Below, in pieces: positions 23,801 through 34,643 of a stretch of 64,000 nucleotides of DNA (its first letter is position 1; each line of letters opens with the position of its first letter). The notes beneath the pieces are model-generated. The model did no database searches and had not been told where the DNA came from. It saw only the letters and a program-made list of their open reading frames with translations. Origin of the DNA: Oopsacas minuta (taxonomy: Eukaryota; Porifera; Hexactinellida; Lyssacinosida; Leucopsacidae); the NCBI GenBank assembly GCA_024704765.1, contig JAKMXF010000066.1, positions 1,051,883 to 1,115,882 of the forward strand, in the 5' to 3' direction. Made by a program: the position numbers and the translations under genes.

Positions 23801-24188
23801 CCATACTGGACAATGTTTGAGGATATTGGAGGGGCATGAAGAATTGGTCAGATGCATACGATTTGATGATAAGAGGATTGTTTCAGGTGCCTACGATGGG
23901 AAAATTAAAGTTTGGGATCTAGAAGCTGCTATGAACCCGAGAGTACCTACCGCTACACTATGCATACGCACTTTAGACGAGCACACTGGGCGGGTCTTTC
24001 GTCTACAATTCGATTCATTTCAGATAATTTCAAGCTCACACGATGATACAATTCTAATCTGGGATTTCTTAGACCAGCGTTCACCTGATCACGAATTGAC
24101 ACGACAAGAAGAACAAGAAGTTTCTAGTAACAACCAAATGTCAAGCTTTGATTATTATCAAGAATTTTTATACTCTGATAATACATAA
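20820..24188 (+). CDS. BTRC: beta-TrCP F-box/WD40 protein (SCF substrate receptor)
   Basis: Substrate-recognition subunit of the SCF(beta-TrCP) ubiquitin ligase, which binds DSGxxS phosphodegrons such as those in beta-catenin and IkB. Four exons, 20820-21050, 22787-23035, 23093-23272 and 23334-24188, all phase 0, give 504 aa. Order: dimerisation D domain ([20 protein letters not shown]), F-box ([19 protein letters not shown] then [12 protein letters not shown]), then seven WD repeats including [49 protein letters not shown] and [20 protein letters not shown]. Vertebrate BTRC and FBXW11 are equally close, so one ancestral gene is likely. The N-terminus is shorter than in vertebrates. Intron 1 (1736 bases) contains an entire second gene on the same strand, the mitochondrial AspRS. 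Confidence 0.95.
21188..22645 (+). CDS. DARS2: Mitochondrial (bacterial-type) aspartyl-tRNA synthetase, nested
   Basis: Charges mitochondrial tRNA(Asp). The first ATG gives 485 aa with a basic, serine-rich start ([20 protein letters not shown]) fitting a mitochondrial presequence. Domains: OB-fold anticodon-binding domain (about 30-125, [11 protein letters not shown]), class II motif 1 ([20 protein letters not shown]), [13 protein letters not shown], motif 2 (CFRDE then [13 protein letters not shown]), and motif 3 ([15 protein letters not shown] near the C-terminus). YNTDKPDLR is followed almost at once by AWIQDFPLF, so the large GAD insertion typical of bacterial-type AspRS is missing; human DARS2 is about 645 aa. 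The CDS is intronless and lies entirely in beta-TrCP intron 1, starting 137 bases after the donor and ending 141 bases before the acceptor. An AG at 21175-21176 could act as a splice acceptor just before its ATG. Confidence 0.9.
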   Translation: MYAHSAVKFRPVYRWIKSVRRLSEHLYRTHNCGELRYKHIGQTVKVAGWLQKPRIITNSDVIPLFIPIQDMYGVTQAVTKEPTLKKIVKQTPIDSIVSIEGIVIERISPNPNLRTGQIEIVVNKIEILNQCENLHYTTKSHSKNVSHCLANHTRYLYLRRQQNIEVLKKRSEFIHFLSNYLHIKHNFIEIETPILSKKSPEGAKEFIVPSSNLKRQFYTLSQSPQQYKQLLMVSSIDKYFQIAKCFRDEIHTAQRQIEFSQLDLEMAFVTQDDVINLIEEMVCQAIENICPKSALLERPFPRLTYQAAMKQYNTDKPDLRSAGTKDKLAFAWIQDFPLFTKTTQGVIMSTHHPFTTHHIDDADLIYSDPLRARGQSYDLVLNGVEVGGGSIRVHQAALQKHIIENILKEDSSHLQHLITALGHGCPPHGGFALGLDRILMILLGRLNANDVIAFPKSSAGRDNTVGSPGNLSQAELSEYELCFKS

Positions 24189-26265
24189 TGAACACTCAAC
24201 ATTTATCAACCGTCTGTACATATTCATAGGCTCGCAAACTTGCTTGTCTCAACAGAAATCCAGTAATTAGAGACAATCCTGTTTCCATTATACTGTTATA
24301 CAATCTTGTAGTATTTGGATTGGTGTATCCAAACAAACAAATTTGATTTGTTAATTGAACTGATAAACTGAATTGTTATGCATGGTTTTGATATCAAAAG
24401 TATGTATATTCCCTTTTTTATAATATCTTTACATTTAAGACTGCTGGTTACCGCGCATCTCCCATTAAACTCGAGTAGGTCAGATAAATGGTGTTGATTC
24501 GTTCATAATGGGTCATATTTTTCTGACAGAAATATTAGGTCTCATGTTTATATGTATTTGTTTACATGTTATTCAAATTAGCAATAGTAGAAACTCGGGC
24601 AAATTGATATTTAGTTAGCCTTTGATTAAATCAAATGGTTCTTAATTCATTAATTCAAAAGGTTTAAATACACTTAAATAAATGATAATATACATTTTTC
24701 ATTTGATTATAATTGGATCTATGACTTATATATTCATTTATTATTCAATTCCCACCTAAATACAAAGGAAACACGAAATACAATAATACTTCAATTGAAT
24801 AATATTTGTTTTGATCACGCGATCACTTTGAATATGTTCATTGATTCAAATTCAATAACAACTGAGTTAATAGGATTACGGAATTCCCTTTGATATGAAG
24901 AACATGTTTTGCTCCAATCGGCAATATATTGTGTAATTTCTGCAATTATCCTTTTCAAAATTTTGATCAATTTTGTTCAATTTTTATTTCAATGTAAGTT
25001 GATTGTTAAGCTAAGTAAAATTTATGAAATTTATTTTCACAGTATCTGGTAGGCCCCGCTTACTTGGGTGACTCCCCTTTTAAGTGGAGAAATTTAACAC
25101 TTTTGCTGGTTTTGTTTCTTGCCAAGTGGTCCTATTAACAATGGCTTTATTAATTAGGGTGACACACATTGAATTAATTGTAATACAGTAGTCTCGTAAT
25201 ACGAACAGGGTTTGGTGTAACTCGAGATAAGGTGTACATTTGTACACTTTATCAGCTCCTTTCAATGCTTTTCAATGTAAATTAGTTTGGATAATACGTA
25301 ATACGATAAGAAGTACGAATTTGACACTCCCGGCGTACGTATTAACGAGACTTTTTACATTACATAAAATACTCACCAATTTTGTCCTATTTTGGTCTTC
25401 CAATCTTCATAAAATATCAAAGTGTCTTTAAATCTCAAAACAGAAATATCAACATCTCAAAATATAGCTTATCAAAGTTCCTTCACGGATTGTTTGTTAA
25501 AAATTGGAACATTTATGTAACAATCTTCCCCAAACAATCAGCTCGTTAAAATTGCAAAATAATTTCTTACTACAGAATATCATTACAAACTAGCAGACTA
25601 CTCCTATTATATAGTACGTAGGAGCACCTGGCGACAGTGCAATAGGTGTGTATATGTAATAACCTGTTACTCCACATGCATTGGCTGTCTAAAGTATTTT
25701 TGCAATGTTTATTGATCTAATTGAATCAGTCCGTAAATTTCATATGGTGCTAACATTGTCTATCCTACGGTCCAAATGAACTTACCCTCATCAATTATCC
25801 CAGAAGTTCTCTAACTAGTTCCAGTTGCAAATTATGAATTCAATGCATTTTTTAGCTTCAATTAGCTTATTCGCTAACTTACAAAATGTTGCACACAGCT
25901 CATTTATGAAATGATTGCCAATTACATCACTTCCAGATTTTCTCAGTAAATCATTGTAGCTATATTTAGAACAAATTTTCACACTATATTTGTTTACATA
26001 GCTTTACACCTTACAAGGTAATCAATTCATTAACTACACATTTATCCATTGTTATGTGTTATGTCTACGGAATATGATATGCATTTCATTCAATTGTATA
26101 TCCATTTATGAAACCATAGCTATAACAATACGGCCTCTCTATATGCAATTCTACAATAGCCAAATGCATCAGTATTTATAGACGAAGACTTCTTGAATTG
26201 TCAATAGTTTTTTCAACTCTTACAATTCTATTTTTTTTAGAAAAGCTAATAAGCTTTTTCTGGTA
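24189..26265. other. Long intergenic region, no gene seen
   Basis: About 2.1 kb, AT-rich, with the beta-TrCP 3' UTR at its left. One inverted-repeat element is visible (25185-25360). It ends in a strong acceptor-like tract, eight T followed by AG (26239-26240), just before UBE2J2. Confidence 0.5.
25185..25360. mobile_element. MITE, family R3 (pogo/Tc1-like ends)
   Basis: Left end ACAGTAGTCTCGTAATACGA and right end TACGTATTAACGAGACTTTT are imperfect inverted repeats around about 130 bases of non-coding DNA. The ends resemble those of pogo/Tigger elements, and a related copy lies near 63337. Confidence 0.6.
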
Positions 26266-26940
26266 ATGTACAGCCATCCCCAAACCAGCATACATGCATC
26301 TAGTGCATTGACTGCTCTGTCAAGGTTGAAACAAGATTACTTGCGTATTAAGAAAGATCCAGTGCCATTCATCTCCGCTGAGCCTTTGCCTAGTCAGATA
26401 TTGGAATGGCATTTCGTCGTTGAGGGCCCCCAGAATTCTCCATATTACGGTGGGTTCTATCATGGCAAACTGCTTTTCCCCAAGGAGTACCCCTTCAAAC
26501 CGCCAGCAATATATATGCAGACACCGAATGGAAGGTTTAGAACGAACGAGAGAATTTGCTTGTCAATTTCTGATTTCCATCCCGAGTTATGGAATCCATC
26601 TTGGTCTGTTTCAACCATTCTGACCGGCTTATTGAGTTTCATGCTGGAGAATTCCCAGACAGTAGGTTCCATTGAAAGTAGTCCTTATGACAAACAAAAA
26701 CTGGCTCACGATAGTTTACAGTATAATTTGAGAAACAGTTTGTTCAAAGAACTTTTCCCCGAAATTGTACTACGCATACAAGAAAAGTTACAATCAGAAT
26801 CACAGGCCATAACGACCTACAGCGATTCATTTGAATCTTTGCCTATTACAAAAAGTATTGGCAAATTCGTCTGCAAAAATCTCTGTTTGATTGTGGGGGG
26901 TGTTGTTATTTACTACACTGCACGGTATCTATATTCGTGA
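26266..26940 (+). CDS. UBE2J2: Tail-anchored ubiquitin-conjugating enzyme E2 J2
   Basis: ER-anchored E2 (yeast Ubc6 family) acting in ER-associated degradation. 224 aa, intronless. The UBC fold occupies about residues 15-165: SRLKQDYLRIKKDP, EWHFVVEGPQNSPYYGGFYH, LLFPKEYPFKPPAI, active-site Cys98 in NERICLSISDFHPELWNP, and WSVSTILTGLLSFM. The Ubc6-type active site with CLSISDFHP instead of the usual HPN tripeptide is family-typical. A C-terminal hydrophobic segment (CLIVGGVVIYYTARYLYS) is the tail anchor. The upstream T8-AG acceptor-like site is 25 nt before the ATG. Confidence 0.95.
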   Translation: MYSHPQTSIHASSALTALSRLKQDYLRIKKDPVPFISAEPLPSQILEWHFVVEGPQNSPYYGGFYHGKLLFPKEYPFKPPAIYMQTPNGRFRTNERICLSISDFHPELWNPSWSVSTILTGLLSFMLENSQTVGSIESSPYDKQKLAHDSLQYNLRNSLFKELFPEIVLRIQEKLQSESQAITTYSDSFESLPITKSIGKFVCKNLCLIVGGVVIYYTARYLYS

Positions 26941-27467
26941 TTTTAATAACTACTTTTGCTTTCGGTCCTTACTAATAGATGATTTTGTATTTATGCACTC
27001 TAGAATTTGCACAATTATTATTATTACTATTATTATCGTGATTACTTTACTTATAAGCTTATTTGTTTACTAGTCTTTGAAATTAAGAGCTAGACTTTAG
27101 TTTTCTATCCTTTACTGGGTGGTAAAGATTGCTTTTCCACACAGTACTATATTGAAACTTGGAATATCTCGTTTGGGGCTGACGATCGCTTTTTCGGGCA
27201 TTTTAGCGTCATTCCAGCTGAATTTTAGAAAAGCGAATTCTAAACTCTATCTTGTAGTTTTGTCCTGGAAGTTTTTAAATTGAAAAGAGTGCTGCGTGGT
27301 ATTTGTATCCTGAGATTTCTACCATTTGCGTATGGTTGCACAAGCATTCACTGTCACGCATGACGTATCTCTATACTACTGATATGCACTTTGTTATTTA
27401 ATTAACTGTCTCAAAATAGATTTACTGTTTAGTCTCGCTAGAATTCCAATTTGCCTGAATCGTAACT
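26941..27467. other. Intergenic, no gene seen
   Basis: About 530 bases, AT-rich, including an ATT-repeat stretch near 27015-27045. No coding signal. A TTTAG acceptor-like site at 27431-27432 lies upstream of CAND1. Confidence 0.5.
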
Positions 27468-30400
27468 ATGACAAGCACACCATACCATATCACTACACTG
27501 CTAGAGAAGATGACTTCCAGTGACAAAGATTACAGGTTTATGGCTTGCAATGATTTGATTGTAGAGTTGAAGAAAGATGTCCTAAAGTTAGATGAAGATG
27601 CTGAAAAGCGTGTAGCACAAATGTTGCTCAAACTGCTGCAAGATAAGAACGGAGAAGTACAGAATCTAGCTGTAAAATGTTTAGGTAGAGTTAGAATATA
27701 AATTATGGGTAAAATGGAGTAGTCCTTAGTCATTACATATCATCAGTGGTCCATGACCATTTTCACCCATCCTGTTGTCGCCTGTTGACCACCAAGGGTC
27801 CATTCTCTGTTACAATAAAGACATGCATATTTATGAAATTTGTAGGTTTACTAATTCACAAGTCAAAAGAAACCAATCTTTTCTGGTTGAACGAAACACT
27901 CTGCGACAATCTAACCTCTAAAGAAGAACAGTTGAGAGATATAAGCTCTATAGCAATAAAGACTATTATAGCTGAATTGCCTCCTCCGTCTAATTCTCTA
28001 TCAGCTAGAATTTCTCATACATTAGTAAAGAGGCTGTTGAATGTATTCAAAGATCCATCCGTAGATTCGCATGTACAATTGGAGAGTTTAGACATAATCA
28101 GTGATTTGTTGATCAGGCAAGTTAAGGTCCAAGAACACTGTATTATTGATAGAACGAATTGTCCCCAGACATAACTTTTCGGGAGGAGGGCACTCTGACG
28201 TATATTGTTGTAATTTTGAACATTTCAATCGGAGTTATAGTTTTCGAGATGTGTTCATGCAAAGTGGTTGAGCCACAAGCAATTATGGTGACTTAATGAA
28301 TCTTCCCTATTTATAGATATGGCAATCTCTTGCAATCTCAGCATGAAGAAGTATTAGACGTTTCACTATCTCTACTGAAGAATAGTCGTGTAGCTGTAAA
28401 GAAACGTTCTATTATTGTGATTAGCCAACTTGTAACTTGTTGCTCACAAGAAGTATTCTTGAAGCTCCTTGATTACGTCATCAGTCGTCTGAGTGATGCT
28501 GATTCAATTCTTATGTATAAGACTTATGTCCAGGTACTGTTATTGGTGGTAGAAACCAATAGAAAAGCATTGTACTGTATACCGTAAAACCGCCACAAAC
28601 GGGGTAGCATTTTTGACATCCTTTGTGGAGGTTTCCCTATACTCTAATACATGTAGGCAATGGGAGCAATAACCCGACAGGCAGGTGTTCGCATGTCAGA
28701 CTTGCTACCCAAAATAATTCCCCTCGTGCTCTCTCCATGCGGTGAAGATAGCGGTTTCAAAGATGACGAATTGAGAGAATGCTGCTTACAAACTCTAGAA
28801 TCTTTCATACAAAAGTGTCCTAGAGATATCAACCAATTCATACCAGATATAACGAGTATAGCTCTAACATATTTATCTCATGATCCTAATTACTATGATG
28901 ATGGAGAGGAGCAAGCTACAGGCTCTGATGATGAAGTAATGGATACAGATCAGGAAGTGGTAAGTCATGCGTAGAAGTGGTCACTAGCTTGGTTAGAGTG
29001 TGATTTCTATAAAACCTAACTATACGATATTCGCCATCCATGGTTAATTCGCTAATGAGTTTTCGTCAAAACAAAGTATTAAATTGGTTGTATAGGATTC
29101 TGCAGATGAGTATAATGATGATGATTACAGTGATGATGATGATGTCAGTTGGAAAGTACGTCGTGCTGCAGCTAAATGTATATCCGCTATAATCTCATCT
29201 CGTCCTGATATGCTAGCTGAGCAATACACTTCGCTTTCACCCGCACTGATAAAGCGTTTCAAGGAGCGAGAAGATAATGTTAAATCGGATATATTCGAGG
29301 CATACATAATGCTTCTTAAGCAGACTAAGGCTTTCAGCATTTTGCGTGGTAGAGATGTAATAATAGATTCTAATGATATGGAAACTGATGGGCCTATACT
29401 GTTACTACAACAACAGGTAAGCTCTAATCAATTGTCTATGTACGTTACATGGCTGTTTACACCCTTTATAGGTACCTGACCTTGTACGTGGAGTTACCAA
29501 ACAAATAAAACAGAAGAGTGATAAAACAAGACAATGTTGCTTCAGCCTACTTACAGAACTAGTATTAACTCTCCCCGGTTCATTGAGCTCTACAGAAGAT
29601 CTTAATAAAATTATACCAGCACTAAACAGCTCTATTCATGATAAGAATGCTGCATCAAACTTGAAAATTGATATTCTACATTTCCTACACGTGCTGTTAC
29701 GTAATCACAGTCCTGCATGTTTTCACCCTCATATTTATGTTCTTTGTCCTCTACTGGTTGATGCTATACAAGATTCTTTTTATAAGATCACTAGTGAAGC
29801 TCTACTTGTTACACAGCAGCTTGTTATTGTTTTGAGGCCAGAGCTGACTCAAACGGCGGATTTTCAATTTGAGCCAATCATTGATACTTTATATCATGTG
29901 AGAAATACGCTAGATTTTGATTTACAGTCAACCCCGATTACATCGAATGCCCGCTTATATCGAAGTTTATAATTCTACAAGTACGTATGATCTCAAAGTA
30001 ACACACATTTATCGGCCACATCGAACTCCGCTTATATCGGAGTAATTATCGCAGTTTCTTAAGTTTCGAATTGACCGATGAAATATATATTACTTTGACT
30101 GTTTGGGACCATATTTGTACAATTTCAGACTTCGATCTAATCGGGAGTTGACTGTAGTTTGTATAGAAAATCAAATACGTACGTATACATATTTTCTTGA
30201 ATAGTCAACCCTTCTTCGTTTGAAAGCAACAGACATAGATCAGGAAGTGAAAGAGCGAGCTATAGCCTGTACAGCTCAGATAATAGCTACTCTGGGAGAT
30301 AAGCTATCACCAGAACAATTAAATGAATGTCTATGTATCTTACTAGACAGACTTGAGAATGAGATTACACGATTGACAACTGTTAAGAGCTTATCTACCA

Positions 30401-32671
30401 TAGTTGTATCAGCACTGAATGTTGATATCAGCTCTATTCTACCGCAAACATTCCCGCTATTAGCCTCTTTCCTTAGAAAGAATCAACGAACATTGAAGAT
30501 TGCATCTTTGAATTGTCTAACTGTATTATTTGAAAAGTGAGTATTTCATTTGGCAATTTCAGTTTTTCAATGATATTTGTTGTACTTAGATACTCATCAG
30601 TTATCTCTGAAGATCTCTATTGCCCAGTATTGAAAGAGCTCGCTCCTCTTATTTCAGAGGATGATCTACACATATCTCAACTAGTACTTATTCTCCTGGG
30701 CTGTCTCAGCAAAGGAATACCTTCATCTATGAATTTCATACACGATTCATTGCTACCTCGTATCTTATTTCTTCTATCTTCACCGTTACTACAAGGTATG
30801 CTCGTCTGTAGTTTTCAATCTTTTTTTCTATTAAAGTTTTACCCTGAGGCTACATAGTCGGGTTTTCCTCAACGTAAGCGGTACCAAACCTGTGGTCCAC
30901 AGAATGTGATAAAATTGGTATAGGTGATCCATGAGATGAAAATAGTTGAGAATTGCTACTCTACGTTGAGGCTACATTCGTTATAAATATATAATATTTA
31001 GGGACAGCACAAACTGCACTGCTAAATTTCTTCACTTCCCTCGTACGAGCTAACATTCCAAGTCTAACCTATGAGAGTCTAGTAATACTAGTTACTGAGC
31101 CTATTAACAACCCATCCAAGGATCCAGCACAGCCTTTACACAAGCATGGATACCATAGCATAGCTAAATGCGTGTCAGCTCTGGTATCAGCTGTTCCTGA
31201 TCAAACTGATGATACAGTGAAGAGTTTGGTTGCTATCATCTCTAATAAAACATCTACTGATCAACAAAGGTTATATGCACTGTTAACCATTGGGGAAATA
31301 GGTAATATACTTTCTGAATAATTAACAATTTCATACTTACTAAATATTACATAATTCCCAGATTTCCTTGCTAAACCGATTTCACGCTTTTCCCTCTATT
31401 CCACCCGAAAATATCCAGAAATATAGCAAAAAATGGAACAATAGTCCCTGATATGCAATTTTCATTTTGCGAATTTTATGTAGTACTCATTTTTAGGAAA
31501 ATATTATAATATGAGGGCATACAGTGAACTCCAACAGATTTTAATTGGAACATTCAATCTCACATCAGAAGACGTTAAATCCGCCGCAGCATATGCCCTT
31601 GGTAATATCAGTGCAGGTAATGTTGAGCAATTTGTGCCTTACCTACTATCACAAATACAAGCCAATCCACAGCATGGTTATTTGCTGCTACAGTCACTGA
31701 AGGAGGTGATTATTTCCCTCAGTCGTCATCCAGACAATTTTTTAAAGTTGAAACCGTGTGTAGAGGAAATCTGGTCACATATGTTCCAGAACTGTGAATC
31801 GCCAGAGGAGGGTAAGAGACAGGTTGTAGCTGAGTGTATCGGTAAGCTAACTTTATTGGATATTAACGATAGACTCCCTAAACTTGAAGCAGCCCTGAAA
31901 TCTGAATCTGAGAATGTACGCGCCACGGTTGTAGCCGCGTTTAAATTCACAATAACCGAACAACCTCAGACATTTGATCCTCTCCTCAAAGCGAATATAG
32001 GCACGTTCCTCTGTATGCTAGAAGACCCTGTATTATCAGTACGTAGAGTAGCTCTTATTGCCTTGAATTCTGCCGCACATAACAAACCATCTCTGATTAA
32101 AGACATGCTAGGATTTCTACTGCCAAAACTTTATGCTGAAACTAATGTAAGGAAAGAGTTGATCCGACAAGTTGAAATGGGTCCGTTTAAACATAGAGTT
32201 GATGATGGTTTGGATATGCGAAAGGCCGCATTTGAGTGTATGTACACTATGCTGGACACCTGTTTAGATCGTCTTGATATTTTCGAATTTCTAACCCATT
32301 TAGAAAAAGGTCTAAAGGATCATTATGATATAAAAATGTTGACCTACTTAATGCTCACTCGGTTATCATCACTATGTCCTGCTGCTATATTAGCACGCCT
32401 TGATCAGCTGATCGAAGGCTTACGCGCAACCATATTGAGTAGTGTCAAACCTGAGAGTGTTAAACAAGAATACGAAAAACAACTTGAACTTAAACGTTCA
32501 GCAATTCGCGCGCTAGTTACCATATTACAAATACAAGATGCGATTAAAAACCCAAAACTAAACGATTTCCTAGCTCAAATCAAAGCGGATAAAAATCTTA
32601 ACACTATTCTCGATAATGCAATACATGACACAAAGAGTTTGACAGGTGAGACATCAATGGATACTAGTTAA
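27468..32671 (+). CDS. CAND1: Cullin-associated NEDD8-dissociated protein 1
   Basis: HEAT-repeat protein that binds unneddylated cullins and exchanges SCF substrate receptors such as beta-TrCP. Ten exons join in frame to 1255 aa (human 1230): 27468-27684, 27846-28116, 28317-28533, 28657-28959, 29096-29416, 29472-29897, 30205-30536, 30590-30795, 31002-31301, 31497-32671. Family blocks are strongly conserved: [50 protein letters not shown], the acidic stretch then [91 protein letters not shown] and the C-terminal SMDTS. Intron 2 uses a GC donor (AG|GCAAGT at 28117); the alternative GT four bases on leads to an early stop. Introns 3, 6 and 9 carry repeat elements. A hAT-like remnant lies in intron 8. 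Confidence 0.95.
28580..28641. mobile_element. MITE, family R2 (short copy) in CAND1 intron 3
   Basis: TACCGTAAAACCGCCACAAA at the left and CTTTGTGGAGGTTTCCCTAT at the right form inverted ends of the R2 type (compare TATAGTGAAACCTCCACAAA at 39618). Only about 62 bases remain, so most of the interior is lost. Confidence 0.6.
29923..30156. mobile_element. MITE, family R1 in CAND1 intron 6
   Basis: About 234 bases between TACAGTCAAC and GTTGACTGTA, with internal TATCGAA motifs repeated in both orientations and the R1 core GGGACCATATTTGTACAATT. It is the longest R1 copy in the window and makes up most of the 307-base intron. Confidence 0.75.
30868..30958. repeat. hAT-like remnant in CAND1 intron 8
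   Basis: Contains ACCTGTGGTCCACAGAATG and ends with ATAGTTGAGAATTGCTACT, reminiscent of hAT (Charlie) non-autonomous elements. Ends are too diverged to define a target duplication. Confidence 0.3.
31355..31480. repeat. Interspersed repeat, family R4, in CAND1 intron 9
   Basis: Shares the core AAAATATCCAGAAATATAGC, preceded by a pyrimidine-rich TTTCCCTCTATTCCACCC stretch, with copies at about 45528, 58225 and (inverted) 62325. Confidence 0.55.
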
Positions 32672-33195
32672 CATAGTGTATCCAGCTAGTTTATAGGACT
32701 TATAGAGATTTTGAATTATTTATCTCACTAATAAAAGTTTAGGATGTGTGTGTCGATATAGTGGTGATATTTTAGTTCGCGACATTATATGTTGAGATGT
32801 AATAGTGTATATGTATATAGCTGATTATTCTATGGTTTTCTTGTATAATAACTGTTGGGTCGAATCGATTCTAACAAATAACTGTATGCTTATGAATGCT
32901 TCTGCTGTTTGTTTGTTTTTGTCCAGAATTTATTGATAAACTTGTAAGAGCTAGTAACTTGAATTTCGGTTTGTGTATGCGTGTAAAAAATCGTTTATAA
33001 CATATCTGAAAAAGGTGTCAAGGCCGGTGGAACTGATCAGACACATTTTGCCTTGCCTGTGCAACTCTATGGACATTTTCCAATATTTCTGACCACTTTT
33101 AAATGCTTCCACTTGGCTCATTATTTCATTAAATACTAGTAAATGCTTAACAAACATTTTGGTAAGTAAATTATAGCGACAAGATCCATCATTGA
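32672..33195. other. Intergenic, no gene seen
   Basis: About 520 bases with the CAND1 3' UTR at the left. No other coding signal. A TTATAG acceptor-like site (33175-33176) precedes DHODH. Confidence 0.5.
32730..32735 (+). terminator. Poly(A) signal AATAAA after CAND1
   Basis: Canonical hexamer 58 bases past the CAND1 stop codon. Confidence 0.6.
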
Positions 33196-34347
33196 ATGCT
33201 GAAGAAACTCGGAATAATATACATATCAACCTGCGGTGCTATGTTCTTAGGATGGCATTTATCAAACAAACAGAAACTCTACGACTACGTATTGAATCCA
33301 TTTATACAAACATTGCCACCAGAAGTAGCACATACTTTCGTCATTTCAGCTTTACGTAATGGTTTAGTACCAAAAAATCCTCCACAAACAAATCCTATAT
33401 TGAAAACTAAGCTAGCTAATTATGAGATTTGTAGCCCGATTGGCCTGGCTGCTGGTTTTGATAAAAATGCACGAGGCTTGTTCGGCTTATCCAAATTAGG
33501 ATTCAGCTTTTTAGAAGTTGGAACCGTCACGCCCCAAGAACAACCAGGAAATTCCGGACCGCGTCTGTTTAAATTGAAGCGGGATAAAGCTCTTATAAAT
33601 AGGATGGGATTCAATAACGAAGGTGCAGACGAAATGTCCGAACAGATCGATACATTTAAAGACAAACACCCCAAGAATTTCATACTAGGTATAAACATAG
33701 GAAAAAATAAACTTAGTGAGATTGCAGCTATTGACTATAGGATTTGTATTACAAAGCTTGCGTACTGTGCTGACTACTTGGTATTGAATGTATCATCACC
33801 AAACACACCAGGATTAAGAGATCTACAAGGGAAAGAGCAACTATCTCAGCTGCTATTGTCTGTCAAAAGTGAAATGTTAAAACGAAAAGTCGATAAACCT
33901 CTTTTTCTTAAAATTTCACCTGATTTATCTATGGATGGAATCAAAGATATTGTCAGTGTTGTTCAAGCCCCTGACACCCGTGTAGATGGACTTATCATAT
34001 CCAACTCCACGCTAAGACGGAATTTCGACCTCCACGGTCCATACGTCACTATGACAGGTGGACTAACAGGTAAACCTATACGGAACCTTTCAACCCAAAT
34101 GATTCGTATTGTCTACAACTTAACCAATGGGCAGATACCGATTATTGGAGTTGGTGGAGTATTCACTGGTGATGATGCGTTTGAGAAGATCAAAGCCGGC
34201 GCTTCTCTTGTTCAAATTTACACAGCTTTTGTGTATGAAGGCCCTACTGTAGTTAGGCGAATTGAAAATAGGTTAGCCGAATTGTTAGAAGAAAATAAAT
34301 TTAATAATGTTAGTGAAGCGATTGGTATTGAAGCGAATAAGAAATGA
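33196..34347 (+). CDS. DHODH: Dihydroorotate dehydrogenase (quinone), mitochondrial class 2
   Basis: FMN enzyme of the inner mitochondrial membrane that oxidises dihydroorotate to orotate in pyrimidine synthesis and passes electrons to ubiquinone. 383 aa, intronless. N-terminal targeting and membrane segment (KLGIIYISTCGAMFLGWHL), then PLAAGFDKNA-like SPIGLAAGFDKNARG (about 80-95), FLEVGTVTPQEQPGN, RMGFNNEGAD, GINIGKNK, the active-site region NVSSPNTPGLRDLQ (about 198-211) with the class 2 catalytic Ser, KISPDLS, SNSTLRR, and the FMN-binding IIGVGGVFTGDDAFEKI and GASLVQIYTAFVYEGP. Length and order are normal for animal DHODH. It couples pyrimidine synthesis to the respiratory chain, which also includes UQCR10 and NDUFB3 encoded in this window. 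Confidence 0.96.
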   Translation: MLKKLGIIYISTCGAMFLGWHLSNKQKLYDYVLNPFIQTLPPEVAHTFVISALRNGLVPKNPPQTNPILKTKLANYEICSPIGLAAGFDKNARGLFGLSKLGFSFLEVGTVTPQEQPGNSGPRLFKLKRDKALINRMGFNNEGADEMSEQIDTFKDKHPKNFILGINIGKNKLSEIAAIDYRICITKLAYCADYLVLNVSSPNTPGLRDLQGKEQLSQLLLSVKSEMLKRKVDKPLFLKISPDLSMDGIKDIVSVVQAPDTRVDGLIISNSTLRRNFDLHGPYVTMTGGLTGKPIRNLSTQMIRIVYNLTNGQIPIIGVGGVFTGDDAFEKIKAGASLVQIYTAFVYEGPTVVRRIENRLAELLEENKFNNVSEAIGIEANKK

Positions 34348-34392
34348 ATATATTTCAAAAAAATTACATTTTTTGCATATTTTGTATTATCG

Positions 34393-34530
34393 TACAGTTC
34401 GAAACCGGTTTCTAACTAAATTTTCTTGCTCAGATTGTAAATATTTTGGGATTTACATGTATTTTCTATTAGTTTATTCTTCCTACTTTTTCCTGTAAAG
34501 AAATAGTAGGAAAAACCGGTTTCGACTGTA
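34393..34530. mobile_element. MITE, family R5, between DHODH and TRMT112
   Basis: 138 bases with matching inverted ends: TACAGTTCGAAACCGGTTT at the left and AAACCGGTTTCGACTGTA at the right. Non-coding interior. The only copy recognised in this window. Confidence 0.7.
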
Positions 34531-34643
34531 TTTTTCAGTTTTTAACAATTATTTCCTAGCGATTCAAAATTTCGTTCTTGCTAGCTAACATATTCACGAA
34601 GCGACCTTCGCTTTTTCGATATAACTACACTCCCAAACGTGAA

